Source: Klebsormidium nitens
Taxonomy: Eukaryota; Streptophyta; Klebsormidiophyceae; Klebsormidiales; Klebsormidiaceae
DNA length: 64,000 bases
Assembly (NCBI GenBank): GCA_000708835.1
Contig: DF237377.1
Location: forward strand, 1 to 64,000
Reading direction: 5' to 3'
Shown here: in pieces, positions 47,197-56,958 of the stretch
How the letters are laid out: each line of letters opens with the position of its first letter
Position numbering within the stretch: the stretch's first letter is position 1
Translations under genes and position numbers: made by a program
Notes under the pieces: model-generated
Told to the model about the DNA's origin: nothing
Database searches by the model: none
Seen by the model: only the letters and a program-made list of their open reading frames with translations

Positions 47197-48305
47197 GTCC
47201 AATCGGTGGCGTTCTGACGTGCGACAGAAATGCTAGTGATCTGCGTGGCGCCTTGCTTTTGAGATGGCGCAAAGAGCCTTCTCACCTTCTTCTCCTTCCT
47301 TCTCCTTCTATGGTAGGGATGCTAGCATCATTAGGCTTCAGCAGTTTTCGCTGCTCCTTATGGCCTTCGAGCCCTGCTTCTGATCTGCGTCCCTCTCCCT
47401 AGGCTATCCAGTGTCTGATCAGTAGNNNNNNNNNNNNNNNNNNNNNNNNNNNNNNNNNNNNNNNNNNNNNNNNNNNNNNNNNNNNNNNNNNNNNNNNNNN
47501 NNNNNNNNNNNNNNNNNNNNNNNNNNNNNNNNNNNNNNNNNNNNNNNNNNNNNTATCCGAATGGGAAATCCGAATTTCTGACTTTCCGAACGCAGATAAT
47601 TATTTATTTATTCGGAATCATCACGTTGGACTACGGTATGCACCGACTCAGAAGTATGCAAACCAGGTTGCCGAAGACCTCTAGCCAGATCGCAGTGATT
47701 CGGCGCGTTTACTTGACACTGCTTTTGTTGTTTTGTCCATCCTCCAGACTGTTTGCCTGGATGGTGCCTATACAGATCGCCCAAAACGCTGTATTGCAGA
47801 GGAATGTGTGCATTTCGCCTCAAGTGACTCTGAGCCTGAGGTTTGTTTCGGTTGTGGCTTGTTCTTCACAAGAGTGGTGCGCCTCAACACTGATTGGTGG
47901 TTGTCTGATGTCTGAAGTACGAGCTGGTGCACATCCTGACTGCAAGAAAGGGATTTTTGTGGAGGTAGCAGGCGGTGGCTGCAGCGTGCTGGGAGATTCA
48001 TGATCTTGGGATCAGTTGCAGCTCTAAGGCCTGACGGCCTTCTTTGGACTATCCACACAGGACAGGAGTTTAGTACGAAACAAAGCTGCACTGATTGGTC
48101 CTGCATCACTTCAACCCACCCCAAAGTGAATGCAAGTTCTTCCTTGGAATCTCTAAATTTTCACTTGCGGCGTGCTTTTAAACCTCGAGAACCTACAACA
48201 TTGTTCTGGGATTGCTCCCAGAAACTCCTGCAAATCAAATCAAAGTGGAATGCTTTGGCCAAAGGACCTGTCGCTCAGAGGACAGAAGTGGTAGAGCCGC
48301 CTGCA
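47197..48305. other. Shared upstream region of a divergent pair, containing the gap
   Basis: This lies between the bS21m start (minus) and the DUF1749 start (plus). It includes 128 unknown bases. Short frames at 47626-48003 show no family resemblance. Confidence 0.5.
47426..47553. other. Assembly gap (128 N)
   Basis: A run of 128 N. The flanks differ in character: the left reads CAGTAG, the right is AT-rich with GGAAATCCGAATTTC-like words, suggesting a scaffold join over a repeat. Confidence 0.99.
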
Positions 48306-51300
48306 ATGGCTCCAAAGAAGGAGATGCTGGGGAAGCTCTTCAAATATGGCGACAAGGGAGTACAGGTAACACAGACCATCTCAGCTTTTCAAGATGACCT
48401 GCTGATTCAAGTGGCCTGATGCTTCAGCGAATCTGGAAGGGTTGATATTGCTCATATTCATAAGATTCATCAATTGCAACCTGAGTTGCTGCAGTTTCAC
48501 TGATTGCCAGAGCAATACCAACTCAACAGAAAGAAGCTTTCAGCTACTATGTTGAGCAGAAAGCTTGCATAGCCGTTTCACAATCTGATCAGGCTTCACT
48601 CTCAATTGCTGAATAAGTCCCAGCTTGATCGACTTTCAAGTATGACAGTCAGCAGTACCAGCCTTGCTTTGAGGGACATAGGGCTGAAAGTTTCAAGCAA
48701 CTGAGTGGTGCAGAATATGTTGTGAACATTCCACAATGAGTGCATCAAGAATTATGGATTGCTTGCATTTCTGCCTCGATCAGGTGGCCTTTCGTAGTGG
48801 AAACTTCTCCAAGCAGGCCATCTTCATTGGCGGTCTGACGGATGGGCTTTTAGCTACCAAGTAAGTCTGGGCTCAGACACATGCAGATGGATTGTTGAGC
48901 TGCTTTTTCTCACACAGAGCGCTGACACATTCTCGTTAGTCTTTTTTTGGCCAATGTGCCATTGCCTATGTCAGGAAATGTCCTGGGAGCTGTGACTTGA
49001 AGAATGCACGTGGGGGCGCAACTTAGTGCGGAGTATTTGAGAGCCTTGTGATTGCTCCCATAGTCAAGCTGGTTTCCGCCTTGACTTGGGTAAATATCTT
49101 CAGGCTGTACACCTGATGTTCCCACAAGAATGATGCTGATGCTGGACATCGTTTTTGAGTACTCTCGCTGGCAACACTTCAGTATTCATCAGTCGACAGT
49201 CATATTCAATCGGCAATTCAAGTCTGTGCTTTCTCCTCCTAGCAAGCCAGCTATAGCTTTCTGAGAAATCTGCGTCTGTCAAATGTGCCTTACTCATCCA
49301 TAAGCCTTTCTCTATCTCAACAGTAAGTGTCCTGCTCGCAGATATGTCGAGCCTTTGGCCCATGCCCTTGGTGCAATCCAGTGGTCACTGGTACAGCCCC
49401 TCTTCTCTTCCTCTTATACCGGCTACGGAGTCTCCAGTCTAGACCAGGTGAGATTCTCACACCAACATAACCGTCTCCGTGTAGACGTTGCTTGGAGTGC
49501 TGAAACGCTGGCCCCTTGACTTGCTGGCGACTGCAGTCAAACATTCTTATTAAGCCTCCGCCTAAAGAAAGATCAGAGAAAATTCACTGTAGCCACTGCA
49601 GGACATGCGTTTGGCAGTAGGTCGACAGACGAAAGGAGAAAGGAGCAGCGGAAGTGCTACTTCTAAACGATCGCCGTTTCCAAGTTCCCAATCGGTATAA
49701 TGACCTTTGGCTGCAGGATGCGCAAGAGATTGAGAGCCTGATCAAGTTCCTGGTGAACGAGGAGGGCTCGGAAGGTGTGGTTCTAATAGGGCACAGTACA
49801 GGGTGCCAGGTAAGCGGTTCTGGTTGAGGAGAGTCTTGAGGACTGGGAAGCAGTTGTGTTGATCGCTCCTTTCCATCATAAGAAGCGCGTGATTCCAAGA
49901 GGGCAACTTGATCTGCTTCTTCCGTTGGGTTCCAATTGTCGAGCTGCTTAGCTCCTTGCAAGGCATCCGGCCCCCTCCTCAACTCCTCCTTTGAAAACCG
50001 CTCAGGAGGATTGTGACGTTTGTCAGATTGAAGCTGCTCGTGTTCAATTCCTCAATGAGGCATCGACGTCAGCAGTGACGGACTTGAAGAAAGCGAACAA
50101 TGATAATTGACAAGCAGCCTTCTAGTCTCTCCAGACTTTCGTTAAGCTGGCTTTTTCTTCTGCCTCTTACTCAGTACTCAGCCATTGCTACGTGGAGTAT
50201 CAGTCCATTTGAAACCCGCAACCTCTGACCTTCTCCCACAATCCCATCGCCGACCCCGTTTTAGCAAGCAATGCAGCACCCCCCTGTTACTGCTCTGTAG
50301 CTGATCCCAAACGTTGTTACGAACTCACATCAACGGACAAACCTCCGAAGAGGTCGTCTCAACTTTCGAGACCATCAAATCTTCGACTCGCAGACCTCAA
50401 GAGCTCCAAACTTGTTTCTTTGGGGGCAACTGCGCACTGACTCGTGGGTTGCGGCCGTATGCTTGCGTGCCCCCTTAGCCCGAATCCCGCGACCATGCCA
50501 ACCTGTATCGCCTCAGCACCCGCTCCAAAAGATTCTGAGATGCTAGCTTTTCTTTGCGAAGCAGTCTTTATCGAATGCTGCAACTTCATCTTCCCGCAGG
50601 ACATTGTGCACTACCTGCGCGTAGGTGGCGTGTGCACGCGCGCGGTGCGGGGCGTGATTTTACAGGGTCCGGTGAGCGACCGGGAGTACTTGGCGACCAT
50701 GCCTGACACCGCCAAGCACCTGCAGCTCGCCGAGAAGATGATCGCCGAGGGGAAGAAGCACGCGCTGATGCCCCGGGAAGCCAGCCCGGAGGCACCCATC
50801 ACTGCGTACAGGTGAGGCGGGGGGCCGGTGTGATTTCTGGTCGGTCGGTTGACGGGCCAGGGATAGCCTTCTCCCGCGATCGGCGAACCGCCGGGTTCTG
50901 AGGTGGCAGGTTTGGTTGGGTTTGGTATGAGTTTTGGAGAATTGGTACATGAGGAGTTAGAAGTGTTTCAAACCTGGCTGGCCGAAGCAGATCGTTCACA
51001 AGCCAGTTTGCGACAGGTGTTCATGTGCGATGCGCCTCTTGGCACTTGAAGGGATTGTTTTCAAAGAGTTAGCGGCTGTCGAGTTGATTGTTGCACGAAG
51101 TCTGATGTCAAAGTTTCCAAGGGTCCACACTCTCTGTCCTCGAGGATTGACAGTGCATGGGGCATTGACAGTGCCCGTCCCCTTTTAACGTGCTTCGAGT
51201 GGTCCCTCTAGCCACTTGGTTCCTGCCTCAATCTGCTCCAATAACTCCTCCGTTGCGGGAAACCGTTCAGTCACAAGCAACTCTCAAGGACAAAGTCCTC

Positions 51301-52714
51301 GCATTATATTTCTCGTCGTCTTTCGTAGGACTTGAGATCCTACAGACACCCGTCCGTCGCACTGAGACTACTGGCTCAAGTTATTTGTAAGCAACGACGA
51401 CATGTCAGCAGCGACTTGAGAGTCTCTCTCTTTGTCCCATCTTTCCGCTCAATTGCCCTCAGCTCAATTAACCATTACATCATTGCAGCCAGGGTCTTCG
51501 CAGTTTTTTGCGGCCAAAAATCAGGATTTCCGCATAACCACATTGGCCAATACCACTTGCTGGCATCGCCGGTGAGGGACAACAACATAATCAGCAGCGG
51601 CTTGAGCCGTTCTCTTCCATCCATTCTCCCACTTGACGTCTTCATTCTGCCGTCTATTCCAGTCATCAGCAAATACTTGGAGTACTGAGTTCCCGCGGTG
51701 TCTTGCGTCTGCGAATACGGATTCTCAGATAGTCCCTTTTCCAGGTACCACTCGCTTGCGTCGCCAGGCGGGGACGATGACATGTTTAGCAGTGACCTGC
51801 CCCAACAGACGCTGGAGTGGAAGCTGGGTCACATGGCGCTCATCCCCACCGCCATCATCTTTTCAATGCAAGACGAGTTTGTGCCCCCGCATGTCGACAA
51901 AGCGGCCCTGCTGAAAAGGTGGGCAGTCTCCCTCAGATTTTTCGCTTGGTTCGTCAAAGGAGATTTGACCCCCGTTTTAGGTCTTGGTTCTTATACTTTT
52001 TGAGATGCTTTGCAAAAAGAGCCTCAAATTTTGAGACTGTTCAGAACCGGTGGAAAGAGAAATTGGATTGCAATTTGCAGTCCCAGACCCCACCCCGTCT
52101 GGTACTCTGTCCGCGCGCAAACGGTTTGCACAACGTCACTGACTCGATGGCGGTCTGAACCATCAGCGCGGCCGTTATACAGTCTGGAAACTATGCCAGC
52201 AACCAGCATGTCAAACCACGCCGGCTGTGATGTTGTCACCCTCTTTTGCTCGCGCACAGAGGACTAAGTGGTGTGGTGGTTCGGACTGCATTTCCAGTCC
52301 GTTTTCTCCTTCCATCCGTTCTGTCATCTTCTTTCCGCAGGGCTTCGTCTTCTCGGATCTTCTCTTTCGCATGGCTTTTTGCTGGTTGCAAGCGAGATTT
52401 GTTGCAACAGTCACTCGAAGCAATTCTGTTCTTTTGGGCACGTCATAGCCAAACAATCTTGCCGTATATCACGGACGGATGTTTTGCACAGGCGCTACGC
52501 ATCTATCGGGCTCTAGCTCTGGCTCGTCGTTTAGGGAAAGGGCGAAGCAAGTTCTGTTCTGTGCAGGTTGAGCAAAGCCATGGGCGGCGCGGAAGCGATC
52601 GCAGTGCAAGGTGGGGACCACAGCTTATCAAATAGAACGGCAGACGCAGTGCACTCTATCATCGAGTTTATTCGAAAAGAAGGACCAAAGGGCTGGGACG
52701 ATCCGTGGACCTAG
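48306..52714 (+). CDS. DUF1749 (UPF0613-type) alpha/beta hydrolase
   Basis: Seven exons: 48306-48365, 48784-48860, 49342-49447, 49717-49809, 50600-50811, 51745-51918 and 52567-52714 (870 nt, 289 residues, phases fit). The family signature QAIFIGGLTDGLLATKYVEP, then SSSYTGYG, the nucleophile elbow GHSTGCQ (Ser108), an Asp in SMQDEF (226) and a His in VQGGDHSLSN (259) give a complete Ser-Asp-His triad. DUF1749 proteins occur in fungi, plants and algae; the substrate is unknown. No signal peptide is evident; cytosolic location expected. The exon 6 acceptor edge has two decayed copies upstream and the following intron holds a long foldback. Confidence 0.92.
51350..51830 (+). repeat. Three tandem copies of the exon 6 acceptor edge, about 190-nt period
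   Basis: The real exon 6 starts at 51745 (TACCACTCGCTTGCGTCGCC, then GACGATGACATG near 51770). A copy at about 51520-51610 reads TACCACTTGCTGGCATCGCC at 51551, but its acceptor has become CAA. An older copy at about 51350-51415 keeps ACGACGACATGTCAGCAGCG near 51392. Spacing is about 195 and 190 nt. Confidence 0.8.
52041..52324. repeat. Long foldback (hairpin-forming) element in intron 6
   Basis: Bases 52041-52139 pair with 52227-52324. Read inward, both arms start CAGAAC, share GGTGGAA/GATGGAA, GAGAAA, TGCAGTCC, CTCTGT, CGCG and end in a CAAC(G/A)TCAC word; identity is roughly 70-80% over about 98 nt. The loop is 87 nt. It lies inside the last intron of the DUF1749 gene, so it would be transcribed as a stem-loop. 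It may be a MITE or the remnant of an inverted duplication. Confidence 0.8.
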
Positions 52715-54357
52715 ATGTTAATGTGAAGAGTCTCGTCCAAGGCTCTAAGCTCTGGCAGTGGTTTCAAGGACATCAGCTTAGCAACGTCCTTACTTGGGTA
52801 CCCAGGTTTGATCTGTTGCCGGAGAGAGCATCGTTCAGAAATCAGGTCCGAATGTCGGCTGTCAGGCGATCTAGAAGTAGTTGCCGCATGCCCGCTTGTT
52901 CGCTTGGTAGAGAACCTGCTCGCATTAGCGTTAGCAATCTGAGTAAGTTCACTACGGCGTACTTCGCCGTAGGACCTATGCCGGCGACCAGCTTCAGCAT
53001 CAGAGAGCAGCGACGATACGAAGTTGAACAAGGTCAAGTTGTCTTTCAAGATGTTTAGCAGATCTTGATGTTGATCAAGATGTTTAGCAGGTACTCCGAC
53101 TGTAAAATAATAGATCAACCTGTCCTATGATCTTCTACAACCGGGTGGCCCCAACATACAACTGCCATGAACTTCGGTGCACCGTGGCATGTCGGCTAGG
53201 ATGTGATTGCCACCCTGTTGTATTCGATTGATGACTTGTTGGCGCTTTTTCAGCCTTTGACATCTTATCCTTTTGTATGTTCAAATTTCAGTGCAGATGC
53301 ACTCTGAATACATGACCCTACTTGTCATCACACTGCCACTGCGCAGTATTTTCCAATCTTCTTCGACCGTCCTTGTATGCTTGGTCAACAATGCTGGCAC
53401 GATCCGGAGGTCTTGAAACCTGACTCAATATCAGGCGGCAGCTTGAGAATCAAGGCCCAGAGCTGGCACGTGACCTCGTGAGTAGAGTTGACATGGAACA
53501 TATATGCGATGCATATGATTAATACCAATCTAGAGCTGATTGTCGAACCGTAATTACGATCTTCATGTCGCTGGCGGCAGCTAGAATCACAAAAGCCTTG
53601 ATCAGCACTGCTCAAGCACTTAAGTTGCTGTTGCTCCTTTCATCGTGATGTGCCATGCAAGCCTTGGAGCTAGACTGAGATGCATGGATGAGCGTTCAAA
53701 AATCAATGACTCAGGCTTAATTTCATCACATGTGTACTCCTGAGTCAGGCGTGCGCGCTTGCGCAGGCGGCCGCCGTGTGCCAAGCGACGCCGCGCGGTC
53801 TCGTCATTTACCGGGCGAGTGCCGCCGCCAGCCGTTACCGCCCATGACTCTATCCACTTTACTCCAGACACACGCAACCCGGTTCCCGGCCAGTCTCGGA
53901 GAACCGGCAGAAGAGGCAGCCCCGTTACCAGCGACTTAGTACGGCTCCGGTCACGTACCGGGATCGTGATCTAACTGCTTGGGGGATCATCCTGCACCTG
54001 ACATGGCCGGGGATCCCCACATGATTCAATCAGCCCTTGATTGTAGGATGGTACCCAAGGACTTCGAGCAGCATGGCGTCAAGCAGATCACAGAGCAATC
54101 AATGAATCATGTCGTGTGGGACCTCGGCACAATGAGGCAAGACACAAGCTGAGGCAAGGGTTTCAGCCAGGGTTTCTGCAGCTCTAGCTGCTAGTGCGCA
54201 GCAAGCCTGGTCTATCGAGTTAGCTGTGAGGAAGGGCTAAGTACAGTCGAGTGGCAGGCACAAGGACCCAAGGGCCAACAGGCATTCAAAGAACGTCGTC
54301 CTGAACTCACAAATCTTGTCTCTACCCACCGGCCCATCTTTTGGGGCCACTCTGACA
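52715..54357. other. Intergenic region, no gene seen
   Basis: This holds the 3' flank of the DUF1749 gene and the leader of the RWD gene. A short direct repeat (TCAAGATGTTTAGCAG, twice) lies at about 53047-53091. No coding exon or RNA gene recognised. Confidence 0.45.
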
Positions 54358-55320
54358 ATGGACGATTTGGTGTCCTTTGTGGACACCATACTTTCTAGCC
54401 CGGTCAACCTGACAGGTGGCAGCTCTCAGGCAAGTGCTGGCAGTGCACCGACTCTGACCCCGGGGCTTGACCCTGTTGCAGCGCCTCAAGAGTACCTGGA
54501 ACGCTGGGCTGATGAGGTGGCAGCCCTCCGGGCTATCTATGATTCGGACGTTACCTGCATTGCAGAGGGGGTGGTCCGGATCCGGCTGCGTCCGCGCGGC
54601 CAGGGGGATCCCTCTCTGCAGGGCGATTTTGAGCTGGTTGACAAGCACACGGTCATGCGGCGCGGGGGTGCGGGGATCGGTGACAAAAAGGGGGGCAGCG
54701 TGAGGGAGGAAAGTGGGGGGGTGGAAATGGTGGAAAAGGATGGCGCTGAATATGGGTCAGCAATTCTGGGGCGGGCAGCAACGGAATCTGCGGGGCTGTG
54801 GATAGCTGTGGCTCGCACCGAGCGCTACCCCGACACCCAGCCCCTGATTGAAGTCCAAAACCAGGGTGCCATTTCACACCGAGCGGAGGACGAGCTCTAT
54901 GACTCGCTGCTGTTGGCTGCAGCTAGCCAGCTGGGCAGCGAGACTATTTACACCCTCGTTGAGCTGGCGGTGGATTTTTACACCACTTATGTGGAGGCAG
55001 CGGCCGCCCGCCAGCTGGCAGCCCAAGTGTCAGGCGTAACTGCAGGGATTGTTGGTGGAAAGATTGACACAAAGGAAGAGATTGGCACCACAGAAAGTTG
55101 GACAGAGTACCGGCCATCTCCATTTGCAGGCGGTGTCATGGAAGTGTTGGGAAGTTTGCCTAAGGAGATTGGGGTGCTGAACATTGAGAACGTGCTGCGG
55201 CAAGACCTGGCGGAACTCTTTGTTGAGAAGAGGGAGGTTCTGAGGAAGAAGCACCCACAGCTTGCAGTAGTAGGGATTCCCAACCCTCCTTGTTGGTTGT
55301 CAAATCTACCACTGGCTTAG
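54358..55320 (+). CDS. RWD-domain protein, probably the 5' part of a longer gene
   Basis: A single long frame runs from ATG 54358 to TAG 55318-55320 (320 residues). After a 40-residue Ser/Gly-rich start, YLERWADEVAALRAIYDSDV opens an RWD domain; a Gly/Glu-rich insertion (about residues 98-135) precedes ERYPDTQPLIEV, the RWD turn, and a long helix with ASQLGSETIYTLVELAVDF closes it. A helical segment with ENVLRQDLAELFVEKREVLRKKHPQ follows. The last 15 residues have little character, and the frame contains GT donors near 55266-55272, so splicing into the PARP-like exons 0.5 kb downstream is plausible. RWD domains are protein-binding relatives of E2 enzymes. GC is higher here than in neighbouring introns. 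Confidence 0.72.
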   Translation: MDDLVSFVDTILSSPVNLTGGSSQASAGSAPTLTPGLDPVAAPQEYLERWADEVAALRAIYDSDVTCIAEGVVRIRLRPRGQGDPSLQGDFELVDKHTVMRRGGAGIGDKKGGSVREESGGVEMVEKDGAEYGSAILGRAATESAGLWIAVARTERYPDTQPLIEVQNQGAISHRAEDELYDSLLLAAASQLGSETIYTLVELAVDFYTTYVEAAAARQLAAQVSGVTAGIVGGKIDTKEEIGTTESWTEYRPSPFAGGVMEVLGSLPKEIGVLNIENVLRQDLAELFVEKREVLRKKHPQLAVVGIPNPPCWLSNLPLA

Positions 55321-55799
55321 AGTGATCCTTGTCGACCAATTTTATATGTTTGGATGAGTGTGGTTCTGGTGCAGAAACGAGATCAACGGTATTGATGGTC
55401 CGCAGTAAGCATTTGGCGTTTTCGGTATCAGACTCACTTGATGGTCATTATGAAAAGTTTGTGACAAGGAGCTTCTTGTCCTGACACGCTTCATGCCAGC
55501 CTTGACAGGTGATGTCCCAGACAAATCACATCATTTTCCAGTGCCCGTGAGATGACGAGTCTTTCGTAATCTGCAAAGGTCACCTTCTCCTGGACGTTCC
55601 ACCTTTCTCTAAACGCCTGCGCTTGTACCAGAGGCCTTCAGCGCTGGAAGTGTCTTTGCTCAAGACAGTAGTCATGACGTCGACAGTCACCGCCAAAGAA
55701 ATGCAGGCCCTTCTTCTGGCAAAAGAGTGGCAAATACCTAAGGTTATTTGGATTCTGAGCTGAAAGACTTTTAACATCAGTGGACCGTCTCCACTTGCC

Positions 55800-55890
55800 C
55801 ACAGGCCAGCTGACGTCATATCTGCAACACTCACACTGCGCTTTGTGTGACGCCCGCTGCAGGCTGCTGACGTCATACGGATGTTCCAGC
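55800..55890 (+). repeat. Duplicated acceptor edge of the PARP-like exon
   Basis: ACAGGCCAGCTGACGTCATA (55801-55820) and GCAGGCTGCTGACGTCATAC (55859-55878) are near copies 57-58 nt apart, each starting with an AG acceptor. Because the frame is open across both (LTSY encoded twice), the upstream acceptor could also be used, adding about 19 residues. Confidence 0.75.
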
Positions 55891-56958
55891 GGGACTGCCA
55901 TGCGCAACGTCCCGAGCATTGTCCGTGAGGGGTTGGTGGTCCCCGGCAAGGCGTCTGGAGTGGGAGTGGCGAACGGGAGGTGAGAACAGAAGTTTCATGC
56001 CTTTAGGTGCATCCTTGGTTGGGGCTTAATGGTGGCCCCTGTGACGAGAAGATACATGATGAGAATTTTGGGCTCTTTTTCATTAGAGGCTTGTTCAGGT
56101 GAGGCTTTTGGCACTCGTGAGGTGGCGAATGGGAGCGAAGACTCGAAGTGTATCCGATCTTTCGGTGATCCGAGAGTCCAGTCGCAAGATCGACGAGAAG
56201 AAACACGAGCTGTGCCTCATAACCCTTACGGAAGGCCTTGTGGCTTCGGGCTAGCCGAGGATGTAAAGAGACGCGCGCTTCAAGTCTCCTGGAAGCAACC
56301 TCTTCTTTATCTAAAAGTGGAGTGATGCTGAAAAAGCAAGGAGAGCTAAGCGCCGTGGTTCGCACCTTCAGCCAAGGAATTGTCCCTTCTAGACCTGTCC
56401 CTTAGTATCAAATGTAACCTTCGCGCCTTTCGGTCGTTCTTTCATGAAAGGACCCATTGAAGTGCCGGCCACAAAGCCAGTCGACTCCCTTCACAAGCAT
56501 CAAACGTTCAAGTGTAACTGCGGACGGCTATCTCGAATCATAGTTGATTGAAACCATCAGAACCTTCCCCCGCGTCACGAACTCTAGCTTTGATGCCAAC
56601 ACCACGATCCGTTTTGTTTTGCAGCACCTTCGGCAAGGGCATCTACCTCTCCCCCGACTCTAGTTACTCCGTCCCCTACTGCTGGTCCGACGACGCACGC
56701 GAGCACCGTCTCCTCGTGTGCGCGGCGTTGCCCGGATGGCCTGAGAAGGTGACACGTGTCGTGGATCAACAGCTGAACGGAACGCGCGGCACGTACGACT
56801 GCCGCGTCAGCCCAAACGGACTGGAGTGGATCTTCTTTGACGCGGCTCAGGTAGGCCCTGCGCCCGAGTGCTTTATTCCAAGGGTGCATGTACTGCTGAG
56901 AAAAGAGAAGCATTTCCCATTGACAGGTCGCGATTGCCGGCTGTTGAAGAGTTCTTGA
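55863..56958 (+). CDS. PARP-like ADP-ribosyltransferase domain (partial model)
   Basis: Two exons are clear: 55863-55979 and 56625-56850 or its read-through to the stop at 56956-56958. The first encodes YGCSSGTAMRNVPSIVREGL, the second starts TFGKGIYLSPDSSYSVPYCW, then HRLLVCAALPGWPE, and ends LEWIFFDAAQV. This is the order of a PARP fold: HGT-type motif, GKGIY loop, central strand, and the (N)EY...AQV strand with the catalytic-position Glu. The first triad position is Tyr instead of His. Read-through past the GT at 56851 continues AQV with a Cys-Phe-Ile a few residues on, as PARPs do, so I prefer the stop at 56958. The 5' partner is unresolved: most likely the RWD frame at 54358, perhaps via an exon near 55632-55742. 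Confidence 0.65.
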
